Shown in pieces: positions 1-12,000 of a stretch of DNA of 64,000 nt (position 1 is the first letter of the stretch; each line of letters starts with the position of its first letter). Source of the DNA: Pachypanchax playfairii (lineage: Eukaryota; Chordata; Actinopteri; Cyprinodontiformes; Aplocheilidae). Where the stretch lies: positions 1,958,081 to 2,022,080 of the forward strand of contig SSNP01000042.1 of assembly GCA_006937955.1 (NCBI GenBank), in the 5' to 3' direction. The translations under genes were made by a program, and so were the position numbers. The notes under the pieces are model-generated. The model saw only the letters and a list, made by a program, of their open reading frames with translations. It was not told the origin of the DNA and made no database searches.

Positions 1-2992
1 TAATAAAACTTAAGCTTTTCCTGCAGGAGCAGAAACTCAACTCAACTGTCAAACCCAAATCTAATTACTACATTTCAATTAAAACTATTACTACTACTAC
101 TATTCAAACTACTATCAGAAAACAGAACGAGTTAGTAGAAATCAAAGTCAGACTTGAGTGGGCGGTGAGTCAAATCACGCATATCAAAAACCACTAAAGC
201 CACCGTCAAATTGAGTTTGAATGTTGTCTTAAAACTGAAAGACAAAAGAAAGGAGGTTTTATTGGATACAGTACGTCTCTGCCGCTGGGAGCAGCTATGA
301 ATACAGTATTTGTGTATCTTGTAGTAATCAGTATGAAGGTTTTATGAGGGTTTCAAAAAGCTGTTAGGAGCCTAAACCTAAGTGCCAGCGTGCTGTCGTC
401 TTTAGTTTGCCTTCTGCAGCTCCTGTTTGTTTGTGTACCATCATTAGTCATCACTGTTCAAATGGAGCTCTGAGCGGCCCGCTCCCCCAGCAAGACAAAC
501 GGCACAGGACCAAGAGAAATCCTGTCTGGCTCGGTGCCGATGCAGAGTGATGTCATCCTCATAAACACACACGCAGTCACACATAGTTAATATAAAGTCA
601 CAGGGTGCCGTGGGACATCTCGTCCAGCAAACACGTGTGTTTGTATATGTGTGGGTGAATATGTACAGCCAAATCATTATACATACATGAGTAGTATTTT
701 TCCTGCTCTGCTACTCTCTTCTTCATAATTAAATACAATTAAATGAATCATTCATGAACATTTGGGAGTGACAGCGGCAGGGGGCGAATAGAACATGAAG
801 CGCACCTGTGCATTTAGCTGGCAGCACATTGCATAACAGCAGCGTGTTTCCTTCCTCTTATGGAATTACATTAGTAGTAGAGCTGTGGTGGAGCTCTGTG
901 GTCCATCCTGCCGTGACACACAGCATCCTCCACTTGTGTCAGCAGGCGTCTTATCGTACATGGCATGCTGTCTGTAGAGGCTTTCCCATTTGCACAGCTC
1001 GCTGCACACTGCTGCACAAACACCACACGCATATTGATGCACACCTGACACACTGAAGGTACTGTTACAGGAAGCAAATCAAGCTCGATAAATTGCTCTC
1101 TGGAGAGGCAAGACGATTATATGGTCTGCACAGCGTAGCTGCTACTTGTGGTTTTAGGTGAATATTTGTCTTTCATGGCTTATAAAAATATTGCAGCTTT
1201 AGAAAAGCTAGTGTTCAATTAATATGTTATATGAATTGTATAAAGAAACACCTCGTGCTTAAAGAAAAATGTAGATTTTTTTCAGTTTTGTGGGAAACCC
1301 CAGCTGTTGCTCTGCTTGAAAGCAGATCTAATGGGAACGAACCATGTAGGATATGATGAGCCATATAAAAGGACACTGTTTGAGTCAGTGTGTGTTGGGT
1401 CTGAAGATTGATGAGGATAATAAATCTGAAGTGTGGAGAAGTAAAGAAATAAATGCAGCTCACACCTTCACTGTCCGAAAGCCCAGCCAGGTATCTGTCC
1501 AGGTGTTACAGTCGAGTTCTGAATAATTTGCACATCTGATAAAAGAAGAACGCATGAAATAAAAATAAGTCTTTCATCCTTTTTTCATTTGCAAATGTTT
1601 TAGGAAGCTAATGCCAAATCGGTGGTGTACCCCCCAAATGCAGCAGTTATAAATCATTTGTACAGACTCATCACAGATGAAGAGCTGTGTGAAATATTTA
1701 ACAACTGCCTTAAGATTTGGGTTTTGGCAAGATTGTGTGTGAAAGCAAGGACAGCACCTCGTCCTACGGAGAAGGTGCTGCATGCTAAACTAAATCACTG
1801 TGGATTTTATAATTTCTCTGCACATTTTCTCCCATATTTACTGTGATGTTGAAGATTTCCAGCTAATTTATACGAGACAGAAATTACGACATTTCAGAGC
1901 TGCAACACAGTGTTTGTCTTTACAAGCCAGTTTCCCTTCAGATTTAACTCATAAAAATCAGTCTCTACATACATATTTAACATTTTCCTATATGCAAAAA
2001 TAACTGGGGAGATAAAAAACTGACAATAAAATGTAACTGAAAAAGGTTTTTATTAAAACCAGTTAAATATTACTGGGAGAAAAGTCTGACGTTATTGAAG
2101 ATATGAATAAAATGTTTTTAGAGGAAAACACATGAAAACTTTAAGAAAATTAAAAAAGGAAATAAAACTAAATTTAAGTTGCAATACAGAGAACAGAAGT
2201 GGATGATGTGTAAACGTAGGTGGGAGGCGTGTCCAGCAGTCAGAGGCAGGTACATACTGGACAGGTCTCCATTCTGTCACTGAGAGGAACAGGGAAGCTA
2301 CAAAATCCTTAAAAAATAATAATATTATTATTATTTTGTACCAAAAAACTAGTAAAGAATGTAAGGTCATTAATTGCACTCTCATGCATGAAATGAAATC
2401 AGTAAGGATGTTATCAGGAATCATTTCCAGTGTTTAACTGTTAATGTGGCTCACATTAATGCTGGATGATGAATAATTAAAGCCCGTGTCAGTGATTACT
2501 AATTTGCACTTTGGTTTCCTGTTTGTCACAATCTGCTGCTCAGATTTTATTTATTTATTTACAACTACAGAAAAGTTGGAATCTTGTGTAAAATTAAATA
2601 AAAACAAAACGAAATGCAAATCGCTTAAACTCTTATTTTATTCCCAGTTAAACAAACAGCAAGTCACATGTTGAAAATGAGACATTTTCCTGTTTTATAG
2701 AAAATATTAGTTCATTTGAAGTTTGATGGTAGCAACATATCTCAGTGAAGTTAGAGACATGCTGATGTTTCCATTGTGTAGCATCTTGTTTTAACATCTG
2801 GAAGCGAGAGACCAGCTGCTGGAGGTTTAGGAGACAGATGTGGTCCCAGTCTGGTCTGATGCAGGATTCTAGCTGCTCAACAGTCCTGGACCCTGCTTTT
2901 TACAATGTTTCAACTTTTTTGGAACTGGGGTTGTATTAATTTATTTTTGTTGCCTCTGTTCTCATGTGTCATCTTTTCCCTCTTCCCTGCAG
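1..2992 (+). other. Intron of cpne8 (5' part), mostly unremarkable
   Basis: AT-rich sequence with no copine exon: I looked for the expected GRTEVIDNTLNPDFVRKF-type block and did not find it. Only the repeat at 2561-2934 is identifiable. The open frames are short and show no recognisable domain. Confidence 0.6.
2561..2934. mobile_element. MITE ending 58 nt before a cpne8 exon
   Basis: The left end ACAACTACAGAAAAGTTGGAA mirrors the right end: the reverse complement of the last bases is ACAACCCCAGTTCCAAAAAAGTTG. The interior resembles a non-autonomous DNA transposon I recognise as very common in fish (for example 'gattctagctgctcaacagtcctgg'). It is 374 bp long. Confidence 0.65.
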
Positions 2993-3032
2993 GTATGATT
3001 TGGACTGTAAGAGTGACAACCTCTCCAAACAC
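2993..3032 (+). CDS. cpne8: cpne8 exon a: end of C2A calcium loop
   Basis: Forty bases between ctgcag and gtgagt encode YDLDCKSDNLSKH. The first base completes a codon begun in an upstream exon not in the window. This is the third calcium-binding loop of C2A; D2 and D4 are the expected aspartates. A cysteine stands where copines I remember usually have serine (DxDSK). Confidence 0.9.
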
Positions 3033-6000
3033 GTGAGTGTGTCCTTCATCTCTCATAAAATCAGTCAAGTATTATTAGATCTTATTTGTCGGTCCAGTAG
3101 GACGGCAGCTTGATTTAAATCTAACTCTTGACGGTCACAGGAACACAGAAGTTTTGTTGCAGTTTTTAAAGGGGTTTGGGTCAGGTGTGGGTCCTGATAT
3201 TACATTCCACTTTATTAAACAGGTATTCAAAACGTATCACATGATTTATTTTACATTTAAAAACAGAAATTAAAGCTGTTCATACTGCTAAGGATTAATA
3301 TTAGTTATTTTGACTCACAAACACAGTGCATGTAAAGAGAGAGAGACAACATCAGGAAACGTGGTGAGAGCAAAGTCTGCCTGATATTTCATATTCTGGT
3401 CTTAAATCTGAGTTGTAGTTAATACCATTTTAATTTATATTGATGTTAAAATCTTAATTTTATTGTGTTAAAATTAAATCAGTATCAGCTATAACAGGCT
3501 GATTTGTAAGATATTGTGAATTTTCTGACAGATAAAGATGTCTGACGTAAACCAAAAATAAAGAACAAACACAAACAAAGTAAAAGAGTTTATTGCACCG
3601 TTCTGCTGTTACTCTTCTGTTACTCTGCTGTTGTTCTGCTGTTACTCTGCTGTTGCTCTACTGTTACTCTGCTGTTGTTCTGCTGTTACTCTGCTGTTGC
3701 TCTACTGTTACTCTGCTGTTGTTCAACTGTTACTCCGCTGTTACTCTGCTGTTGCTCTACTTTTACTCTGCTGTTGCTCTACTGTTACTCTACTGTTGCT
3801 CTGCTGTTACTCTGCTGTTGCTCTACTGTTACTCTACTGTTGCTCTACTGTTACTCTGCTGTTACTCTGCTGTTGCTCTACTGTTACTCTGCTGTTGTTC
3901 TACTGTTACTCTGCTGTTGCTCTACTGTTACTCTGCTGTTACTCTGCTGTTCCTCTACTGTTACTCTACTGTTAATCTACTGTTACTCTGTTGTTACTCT
4001 GTTGTTACTTTGCTGTTGTTCTGCTGTTACTCTGCTGTTGCTCTGTTGTTACTCTGCTGTTGTTCTGCTGTTGCTCTACTGTTACTCTGCTGTTACTCTG
4101 TTGTTACTCTGCTGTTGCTCTACTGTTACTCTGCTGTTGTTCTGCTGTTACTCTGCTGTTGCTCTACTGTTACTCTGCTGTTGCTCTGTTGTTACTCTGC
4201 TGTTGTTCTGCTGTTGCTCTACTGTTACTCTGCTGTTACTCTGTTGTTACTCTGCTGTTGTTCTGCTGTTACTCTGCTGTTGCTCTACTGTTACTCTGCT
4301 ATTACTCTGTTGTTACTCTGCTGTTGTTCTGCTGTTACTCTGCTGTTGCTCTACTGTTACTCTACTGTTACTCTGCTGTTACTCTGCTGTTGCTCTACAG
4401 TTACTCTGCTGTTGCTCTACTGTTACTACTGCACCAATTGTCCTGCTGTGTTGCAGCTTGTTGCAAGTGTTTATAATAATGAGCGGAAGACAAACCCAGT
4501 CTGTGTGACTTGAACCCTCTTGTTGCACACAATGACACATGATCAGTGTTGGGAATGTTACTTTAAAAAAGTAATTATATAGTTACTCAATACTTGTTCC
4601 AAAAAGGTAACTGAGTTAGTAACTAAACTAACTACTCTACAAAAAATAACTAGTTACCAGAGAAAGTAACTGACTACGTTACTAAAAAAGTGGCAATACA
4701 TAAAATAATTTGGATTTTATTCCTTCAGACTGCTCTAGACTCACCAAATCGGTTAAAAGTTTGCAAGGGGGTATACACGTGTGCTTTCTGACGGCTCTGA
4801 TTGGCTACCATGAAACATGTGGCTCTTCCTTAGGCAATTGTAATCGCTTATCTAGTAACCCACTCAGCCTCCCCACAACAATCTGTGTGTGTGTGGGTGG
4901 GTGGGTTTGTGTATGTGTGTGTGTGTGTGTGAGTGTAGCCAGCAGTGCGTTCACATTATGCAGTTTATTTTACCGATTCATAGTAACACACTGTATTTTA
5001 TGTTCACTAACAATAGTTATTGAAAATCCGACCAAGTTGCGTTATTGGTGTTATTCCAAACACTGCACATGACTGCATCTGTCCTAACATCTGGCAGACA
5101 GGTCAGGACAGGTCCAGTCTCCAGGTTTTGGTTATTCTGCAGCCCTGAAGGAAACTCACACAATTTAAAGACTGGACTCATTCATTTGTTTTTACCTCTT
5201 TTTTGTTCAGAACTTCTTTTTATTTTGAATGTGATGAGTAACATGTTTTTATTTGTCAGATACATTGTCTTTTTTATGATATTAAAATAACTGATTATTG
5301 TTAAAGTTTTACATCTTATGAGTTGATCTAGTTTTGACGTAATAATCTTGATTTTCCTCCACAGATATGTTTTAGATTTTTAAAACAAACTTATTTTAGC
5401 ACTTAATATCTTTCAAAATATGTTTGGAAATAATTTTCTTTAAATAGATGTATTATGTAGAAAATAGCAACAGCCTGTCATGGATTGTTGTTTTTAAGCT
5501 GTCTTGTAGTTTTTATTTTTATTCTGAGTCATACTCTCCTTCAGTTTCATGTGGGCTGGTTTACAATTGTTAGTTTTGTTACAGCTACTTTATTCAGTTC
5601 ATGATCTTTTGGTTTCTCTTTTTTGTTTGTATTTGCTCTTTTTATTTACTTCTTGAGTTCAAAGTTTGATATTTTTATTTCACTGGATGTTTTCTTGTTT
5701 TTTGAAGACTTTCATATAAAGGGCTTCATCAATCCTGAAGTTTCAGATTTTTAAGTCATTGCTACACAAAGACATGAAGGGAGTCATTGAAGCCACCAAG
5801 ATCACTGACACACACTTGTGATTTCTGCAGAAAAATATCTTGTCCACTCATATCTGCTGGAATAAATCCAGGAAGAGGCCCAAGTCCTTTAAAAGGGTTT
5901 TATTTTTGGCACGTTATAACATCATGATGGTAAAAAAACAAACATTTTTTATCGTGTCATGTTATTTGTCTATTGTTGAGCTGCTCTTTTAACATCCAGT

Positions 6001-9000
6001 GGCAACTAGAGAGCAAGACTTTGTGACATTAAAAGTTTTTTTTTTTTTCAGTTTTTGTAGATTTGCTTGTTTGGGATTATTGATATGTGTCATGACCCAA
6101 GCTTTACCTGTTAGACAGATGCTTTCACTCTTTGGTTCTCAGAGAAGTTTATAGTTGTTTTTATAACTGCGAGGTGTTCAGGTACTTGTCTGTCAAACAG
6201 TTGTAAATCCCTGCCACCACCAGAGTTCAGAGTTTGTATGAAATGATTGAGCTGGGCTTGGATTTTACTAAACATGTCACTGTGCATTTTGGCCAAACTT
6301 CTCAACTTTTGTCTTGTCTGTCCGCAGGACATTATCTCAGAAGTTGTATTCAGATGAAACTTTGTAAACCTAAGACCTGCTGTCATCTGGTTTAGGAGTA
6401 ATAAAAGATCCAAACGGACCTAATTCCGACAGTGTTTATAATGTCGAAAACATCTAGGTTAATAAAGACTTGTAGATTCCATGATTTACAGTATCTCAAC
6501 TTTTTATTTATTTTTTATTTTCTACCAGTTTTAAAGCATTGTGAGATGTTAAATATTCACCTGAGGTTTAAGTTTTAAGAGCTGTTAAGAACTAAACTAT
6601 TTTTGTCATGTCCTGATAGATAAAATCTGAAAATATTTCTGTAAGAAATCTGAAAAAACATTAAAGAATACCATTTTTGTACCATGACAGCAGCTGCTGA
6701 ATTAAAAAAATCTCTCCCAAAGATTTAAAATATTTCAGTTAAAGTAATTGTTTATAAACTATGAACAACTGACTGATTACAAAGGCCAGGCCTTGTATCA
6801 CACTACCACAAGGCTAAAGCACAGAAAGACTCTAAATGTCCTTTATTGTCCAAGTCAATCAATTCATGTCTAACACTTCTTCTTGCTGGAAGCCAAACTA
6901 AAGGCAGAAGATGAAGCAACAGCTGTAAAGGCTTCAGAAATCACCACTAAGACACTTGCTGATCTGCAGAATTTTAAGAGCACATTTTTTATACCAATCA
7001 TTTGTCATAATGAGCAGACCCACGGTCCAAAAGCTGAACAAGTTGCTGACTAAAAGGGAAGTTGAAAGTATATTTTCAGCTGATGATCTGGGACACAGAG
7101 GAGCCAACCAAAGAGTAAAACAAGGAGACAACCACAGAGTAAAACAAGGAGACAACCAAAGAGTAAAACAAGGAGACACCCAAAGAGTAAAACAAGGAGA
7201 CAGCCAAAGAGTGAAACAAGAAGCACACAAAAGAGTGAACCAGGAATCCAACCAAGAGTGAACCGCAGAGCCAACCAAGGAGTCAATCAAGAAGCCATCC
7301 AAGGAGTGAACAAAGGAGCCAACCATGGAGTGAACCACGGAGTGAACCAGGTAGCCAACTAAAGAGTGAACCAGGAAGCCAACCAAGGAGTGAACTGCAG
7401 AGCCAACCAAGGAGCTAACCAAGAAGTCAACCAAGGAGTCAATCAAGAGGTCATCCAAAGAGTGAACCAAGGTGCCAACCATGGAGTGAACCACTGAGTG
7501 AACCAGGTAACCAACCGAAGAGTGAACCAAGAAGTCAACCAAGGAGCTGAACAAGGAGCAAACCAAGGAGTCAACCAAGGAGTCAATCAAGAAGTCATCC
7601 AAGGAGTGAATCAAGGAGCCAACCAAGGAGTCAATCAAGAAGCCAACCAAGGAGTGAGCAAAGGAGCCAACCATGGAGTGAACCAGGTAGCCAACCGAAG
7701 AGTGAAACAAGGAGACAACCAAAGAGTGAAACAAGAAGCACACTAAAGAGTGAACCAGGAAGCCAACCAAGGAGTGAACCACAGAGCCAACCAAGGAGCT
7801 AACCAAGAAGTCAACCAAGGAGTCAATCAAGAAGTCATCCAAGGAGTGAACCACCGAGTGAACCATGGAGTGAACCACCGAGTGAACCAGGTAACCAACC
7901 GAAGAGTGAACCAAGAAGCCGACCAAAGAGCCAATCAAGAAGCCAACAAAGGAGTGAACCACGATTCTAAGTGATAACCAGAAGGGAGACTCACAGCTGG
8001 CCTTAATGTGCCACAGAAATCTGCCAGAAAACAAACTGTGGCCCTCGATCTGAATCAATATCAACAGGGAAGCCATGATAACAAAAAGCATTCTCTTGTT
8101 CTGTGCATCAACCATGCTGGCAGAGATCTTTGTTAAGGGTTGACCACCAAAAACTAAGTTGGTGTAAATTCTTAGCTGTCTTAGACATGTTTGTCTAAAA
8201 GGTTTTCAGAAAAGGGGAACAAGAATTGTTTTTTGTTTTTTAAAATATTTTACCTTTCATTCTAAAAGCTTCTTCAGTTCTGCATCAAAAGATGCATTTG
8301 AGAAGAGTGAGGGGTCTAAAAACTTCACGTTGATATGATTTCAATTACTGGAAGACCTCAATTTTCAGGGAGATGTGTACATATAGCTTGAAGAGGGACA
8401 CTCTCAGGATCAGGTTCAGATGCTTTCGTAAGAGACTTTTTCTGTACCACCTGCTGAATAACATCTGTGTTAGGATTTTCTTTCATCATCGTTAATTTAT
8501 GACTCTTGTTTGCTCCTTTAGATTGGGTCTTTAAAAAGCCTTTCATCCTTATTGAATTGAAACTTGTAATTTGCCATTTCATCCATCAGTGTTGACAAAG
8601 GTTTTAGCAAGTCTTTGCACCAGTTCTTTCCATATCCTCAGCTCCACCTTAGTGTCTTGCCGCCATGGGTGTCGCACCTGTGGGGGATGTGGGTGTTTTA
8701 ACACCTACACTTTTCCCGGTGAGAGGGTTCGACACCAACACTTTTTCTGCAGTTTTGCACAAACGTCCTACTTCTGTCTCTTGCCGCTCTGTTTCTGCCG
8801 CTCGCTGCAGCTAACTCCTCGCCCCTCCCTCTCAAACTTGACACAGGCTTTGAGTGTGACCGGCTAATGATTGGCTGTTCTACCATAAGTCCCGCCTCTC
8901 TTGGTGTGGTAGATTTATTAGTCAGCTCGTGCTGGAGAGACGGGAACAAATGATTACTTACACCTCCCTTTTCCAGGTACTTTAAATAAGCATTTTTACT

Positions 9001-12000
9001 TTTAAGGTTTTTAAATCAGTTCAATATTAGTTTTGTCTTATTTTCTGCGTTCTGAGTGTGTTTAGAAACTTTTCTAGTATCACTCATTTAAATAGGAAGC
9101 TTTTAATATCTTTTGTGTTATAATTCTGTTATTATATTCATCGTTTTTATTGTTGACAAGCAAACCACATCCATCCCCCACACGTTGGAAAAGCTTGCTA
9201 CTCCATTGCTTGCCCCCTTCCTATTACCCTTCCTCTGCCAACTACTGGTGGAGTTGTTTTCCTCAGTCCCAACCCCAGTGTGCCTGAAGGCATCCACTGT
9301 GAGCTCGGAGCAATGTGAGAGCAGAAACTCACTCTAAGCATGAAGGCTGATGACGCTTGGATGCATCCTGTCGTCACTAAGGATGTGTGGGATTTGAGAT
9401 ATTGCATGCAGTGATGGCTCCATTGTCTTGGCTGAGTCCATCCAGTGTCACATAGCTATAAATAGCTGAAAAGTAGTAAGTAAAACACTAAACATAAATG
9501 CACACGTGTACAGTATTTTCAGTGGCAGCTTTTGTTGGGGCTTCGTCCTCCCATCACAGCAGATGTTTTTCCTGCACCATATGGTACATATAGCTCATAC
9601 AGATACAGCTTCAGGGTAAGAAAGGCAGAGATGGGACAAACAGTAGAATATAAATGAGACTGGGATGTTGATGGTACTTTTTATCTTGACATTAAGTTAT
9701 GATTGTCTTTTTGCTGAAACTTTACCAGGAGGAGTTTGAAATTAACAGACAGTTTAGAACCTGCAACCAGACAGTTTAGACCCTGCAACCAGACAGTTTA
9801 GAACCAACAACCAGACAGTTTAGACCCTGCAACCAGACAGTTTAGAACCAACAACCAGACAGTTTAGAACCAACAACCAGAAAGTTTAGAACCTGCAACC
9901 TGACAGTTTAGATCCTGCAACCAGACAGTTTAGAACCTGCAACCAGACAGTTTAGAACCAACAACCAGACAGTTTGTAGTAATTGTACCAGTAATTTTTA
10001 CTTGTACATCTCACTATGTTGCAAAAGTCAGATTTCTGTGAGGGAATCTGAACTGGATGTTACGTCCAGTTCCTGTTGGTTCGAGCCCACAAACACAAAG
10101 ATTCTCTGTATTAAACAGGATAAATTAAAGTTCTGTGCATTAAACAAGGAGATGAACATATCATGTGACCAGAACACAGTGCGTTTTTAGAGAATCTGTC
10201 AAATTTTTTTCTAAGAAAAAAAAGAAACTTAATAGAGGTCCTGTAAAAATTACTTCCATACATGAAAACCTGTTTTCTTTAAGAAATCTGTGACAATTAA
10301 TCAAATAAAGAAAATAATTAGAAAAAAGAAGAAACGCGTTAAACTTTTGGCCAGTGAATGGATGAGCAGTTTATATCTAAACCACAGATTCTGTCCTCTG
10401 CTGCAGGAGAACAGAATCTCAGAGACGTCGGCACAACAGCTGAACATTTGCAGGTTTTCACCAGACGCCGTTTCATACAAACAATCCTACATGAGTGCAA
10501 AGTCTTGCAGCAGCACCAGAGTTCCAGCCTGCAGAGACCAGAGCAGGTCCAGGAGAACATCACAGTGATGCGTTCATGCTGCTGGTTAGGACAGCGTGTC
10601 GAGTGCAGAGATGTTTCTGGAGGATTTAAGGTCCTGCTGTCTGTCAGGATGTTCAGCAGGTGAAGCTGTGCATCTCTGTCACACGTTTCATACTGTGGAG
10701 TTTTTAAAATCCCTGTTTTCTACTACTGAAAGGAGAAAAACAGCTGAAACATCCATCAGCTGACCTGTGAAACCCAGACCTGATCCTTCTGTAAACGCAG
10801 GACCTTAAACCCCTCAGACATCAACGTGTGTGCTGTCAGTGCTGCATCCGTGTTCATCACATGAAATCAATTACAATAATGTGATTTTAACAGCTTGTGT
10901 CAGAAGTGAGGACATCTGAAGTCACGGCTCTGAAAGGAGGTGCTGGAGGACGAGTTGATGCGCTTCAGCCTGCCGTCGGACTGAACCGCTGAGTCACAAG
11001 CGTTTCATGAATCTGTGCTTTTCATAGAGAACCATCCAAACCTCCAACATGTTTCAGCCTCTTTGTTTACTCTTTAAACAGGTTTCAGCTGGACGGATTT
11101 AGATTTCTTCTGGTGGAAAATATCGTCTCCTTTTTCCTCCTGCAGGAGCTCATGTAGCCACATCTGGAACATCTGCAGAAGAAGTTCCGAGTGCAGAAAT
11201 TCTTGATTGTTGTGGGTTTGGAGAAACTGGGATTTCGAGGTCTGAAGGACTTTATTGGCCCCTGCAGGTCTGACAGTGTCTGTGTTGGATGATGATGATG
11301 ATGATGGCGATGATGATGATGATGGCGATGATGATGGTGATGGCGGCGGCGGCTTTGGACTTGACAGAACCATGAAGAGAAAATGTCCGACTGATGACCC
11401 CCTCCAGCACCTTATGGGTTTAATTTTCCCTTCTGTTGGTCTTTCAGGCTCTTCAGTGAGTCACATGATTGTTGTTTGTATGTTTCATTCACCTACCACA
11501 GGTACGTCTTGGTGGTGTTAATCTGACTCCCCCCCGCCTCCTCTCCATCTCTTCCTCCTCTTCCTTCCTCTTCCTCTTTATCGTCCTTGTCCTTCTCAGC
11601 TTCGCTCTCCCACAGCGTGATAAGTGGCGGGTACAGCTCGTTCAGAGGGATGGACATGGCGTGCTGCATGTACTTCTTCAGCGAGTGGCCGCAGGTCTTG
11701 TGCTGCTGGACACGCCGTCCCATGTACACCACCAGCAGCGCCATGATGGACAGAGCAAACATGGAGCCCATGACGGCTGCCAGGGCTACGCTGCGGCGGC
11801 TCGACACCACCGGCTCCACTGAGAAACCCGCCTCCTTAGTGGTAACATTCAGACAGGAGGTGTGACCGGATTGGAGGAGGGGGGAAGGAGCGATGAAGGT
11901 GGGGGAGGAGCTGGGACGGGAGGCGGGGGACAGGGTGAGGCAGACATGGTATTGTGTAGAAGGAAGGAGGTGAGTCAGATTGTATTCCTGAACATCAGCT

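Noticed and set aside
3593..4513. Frames of 306, 277, 161 and 114 codons on the plus strand
   Set aside because: All are products of the 11-nt repeat read in different frames.
6111..6413. 100-codon minus frame with a somewhat protein-like composition
   Set aside because: No recognised domain, no splice signals at its borders and typical intronic AT content; cannot be supported without conservation.
10339..10663. Overlapping ~100-codon plus and 74-codon minus frames
   Set aside because: No family likeness; probably 3' flank of the FN3 exon or plain intron.
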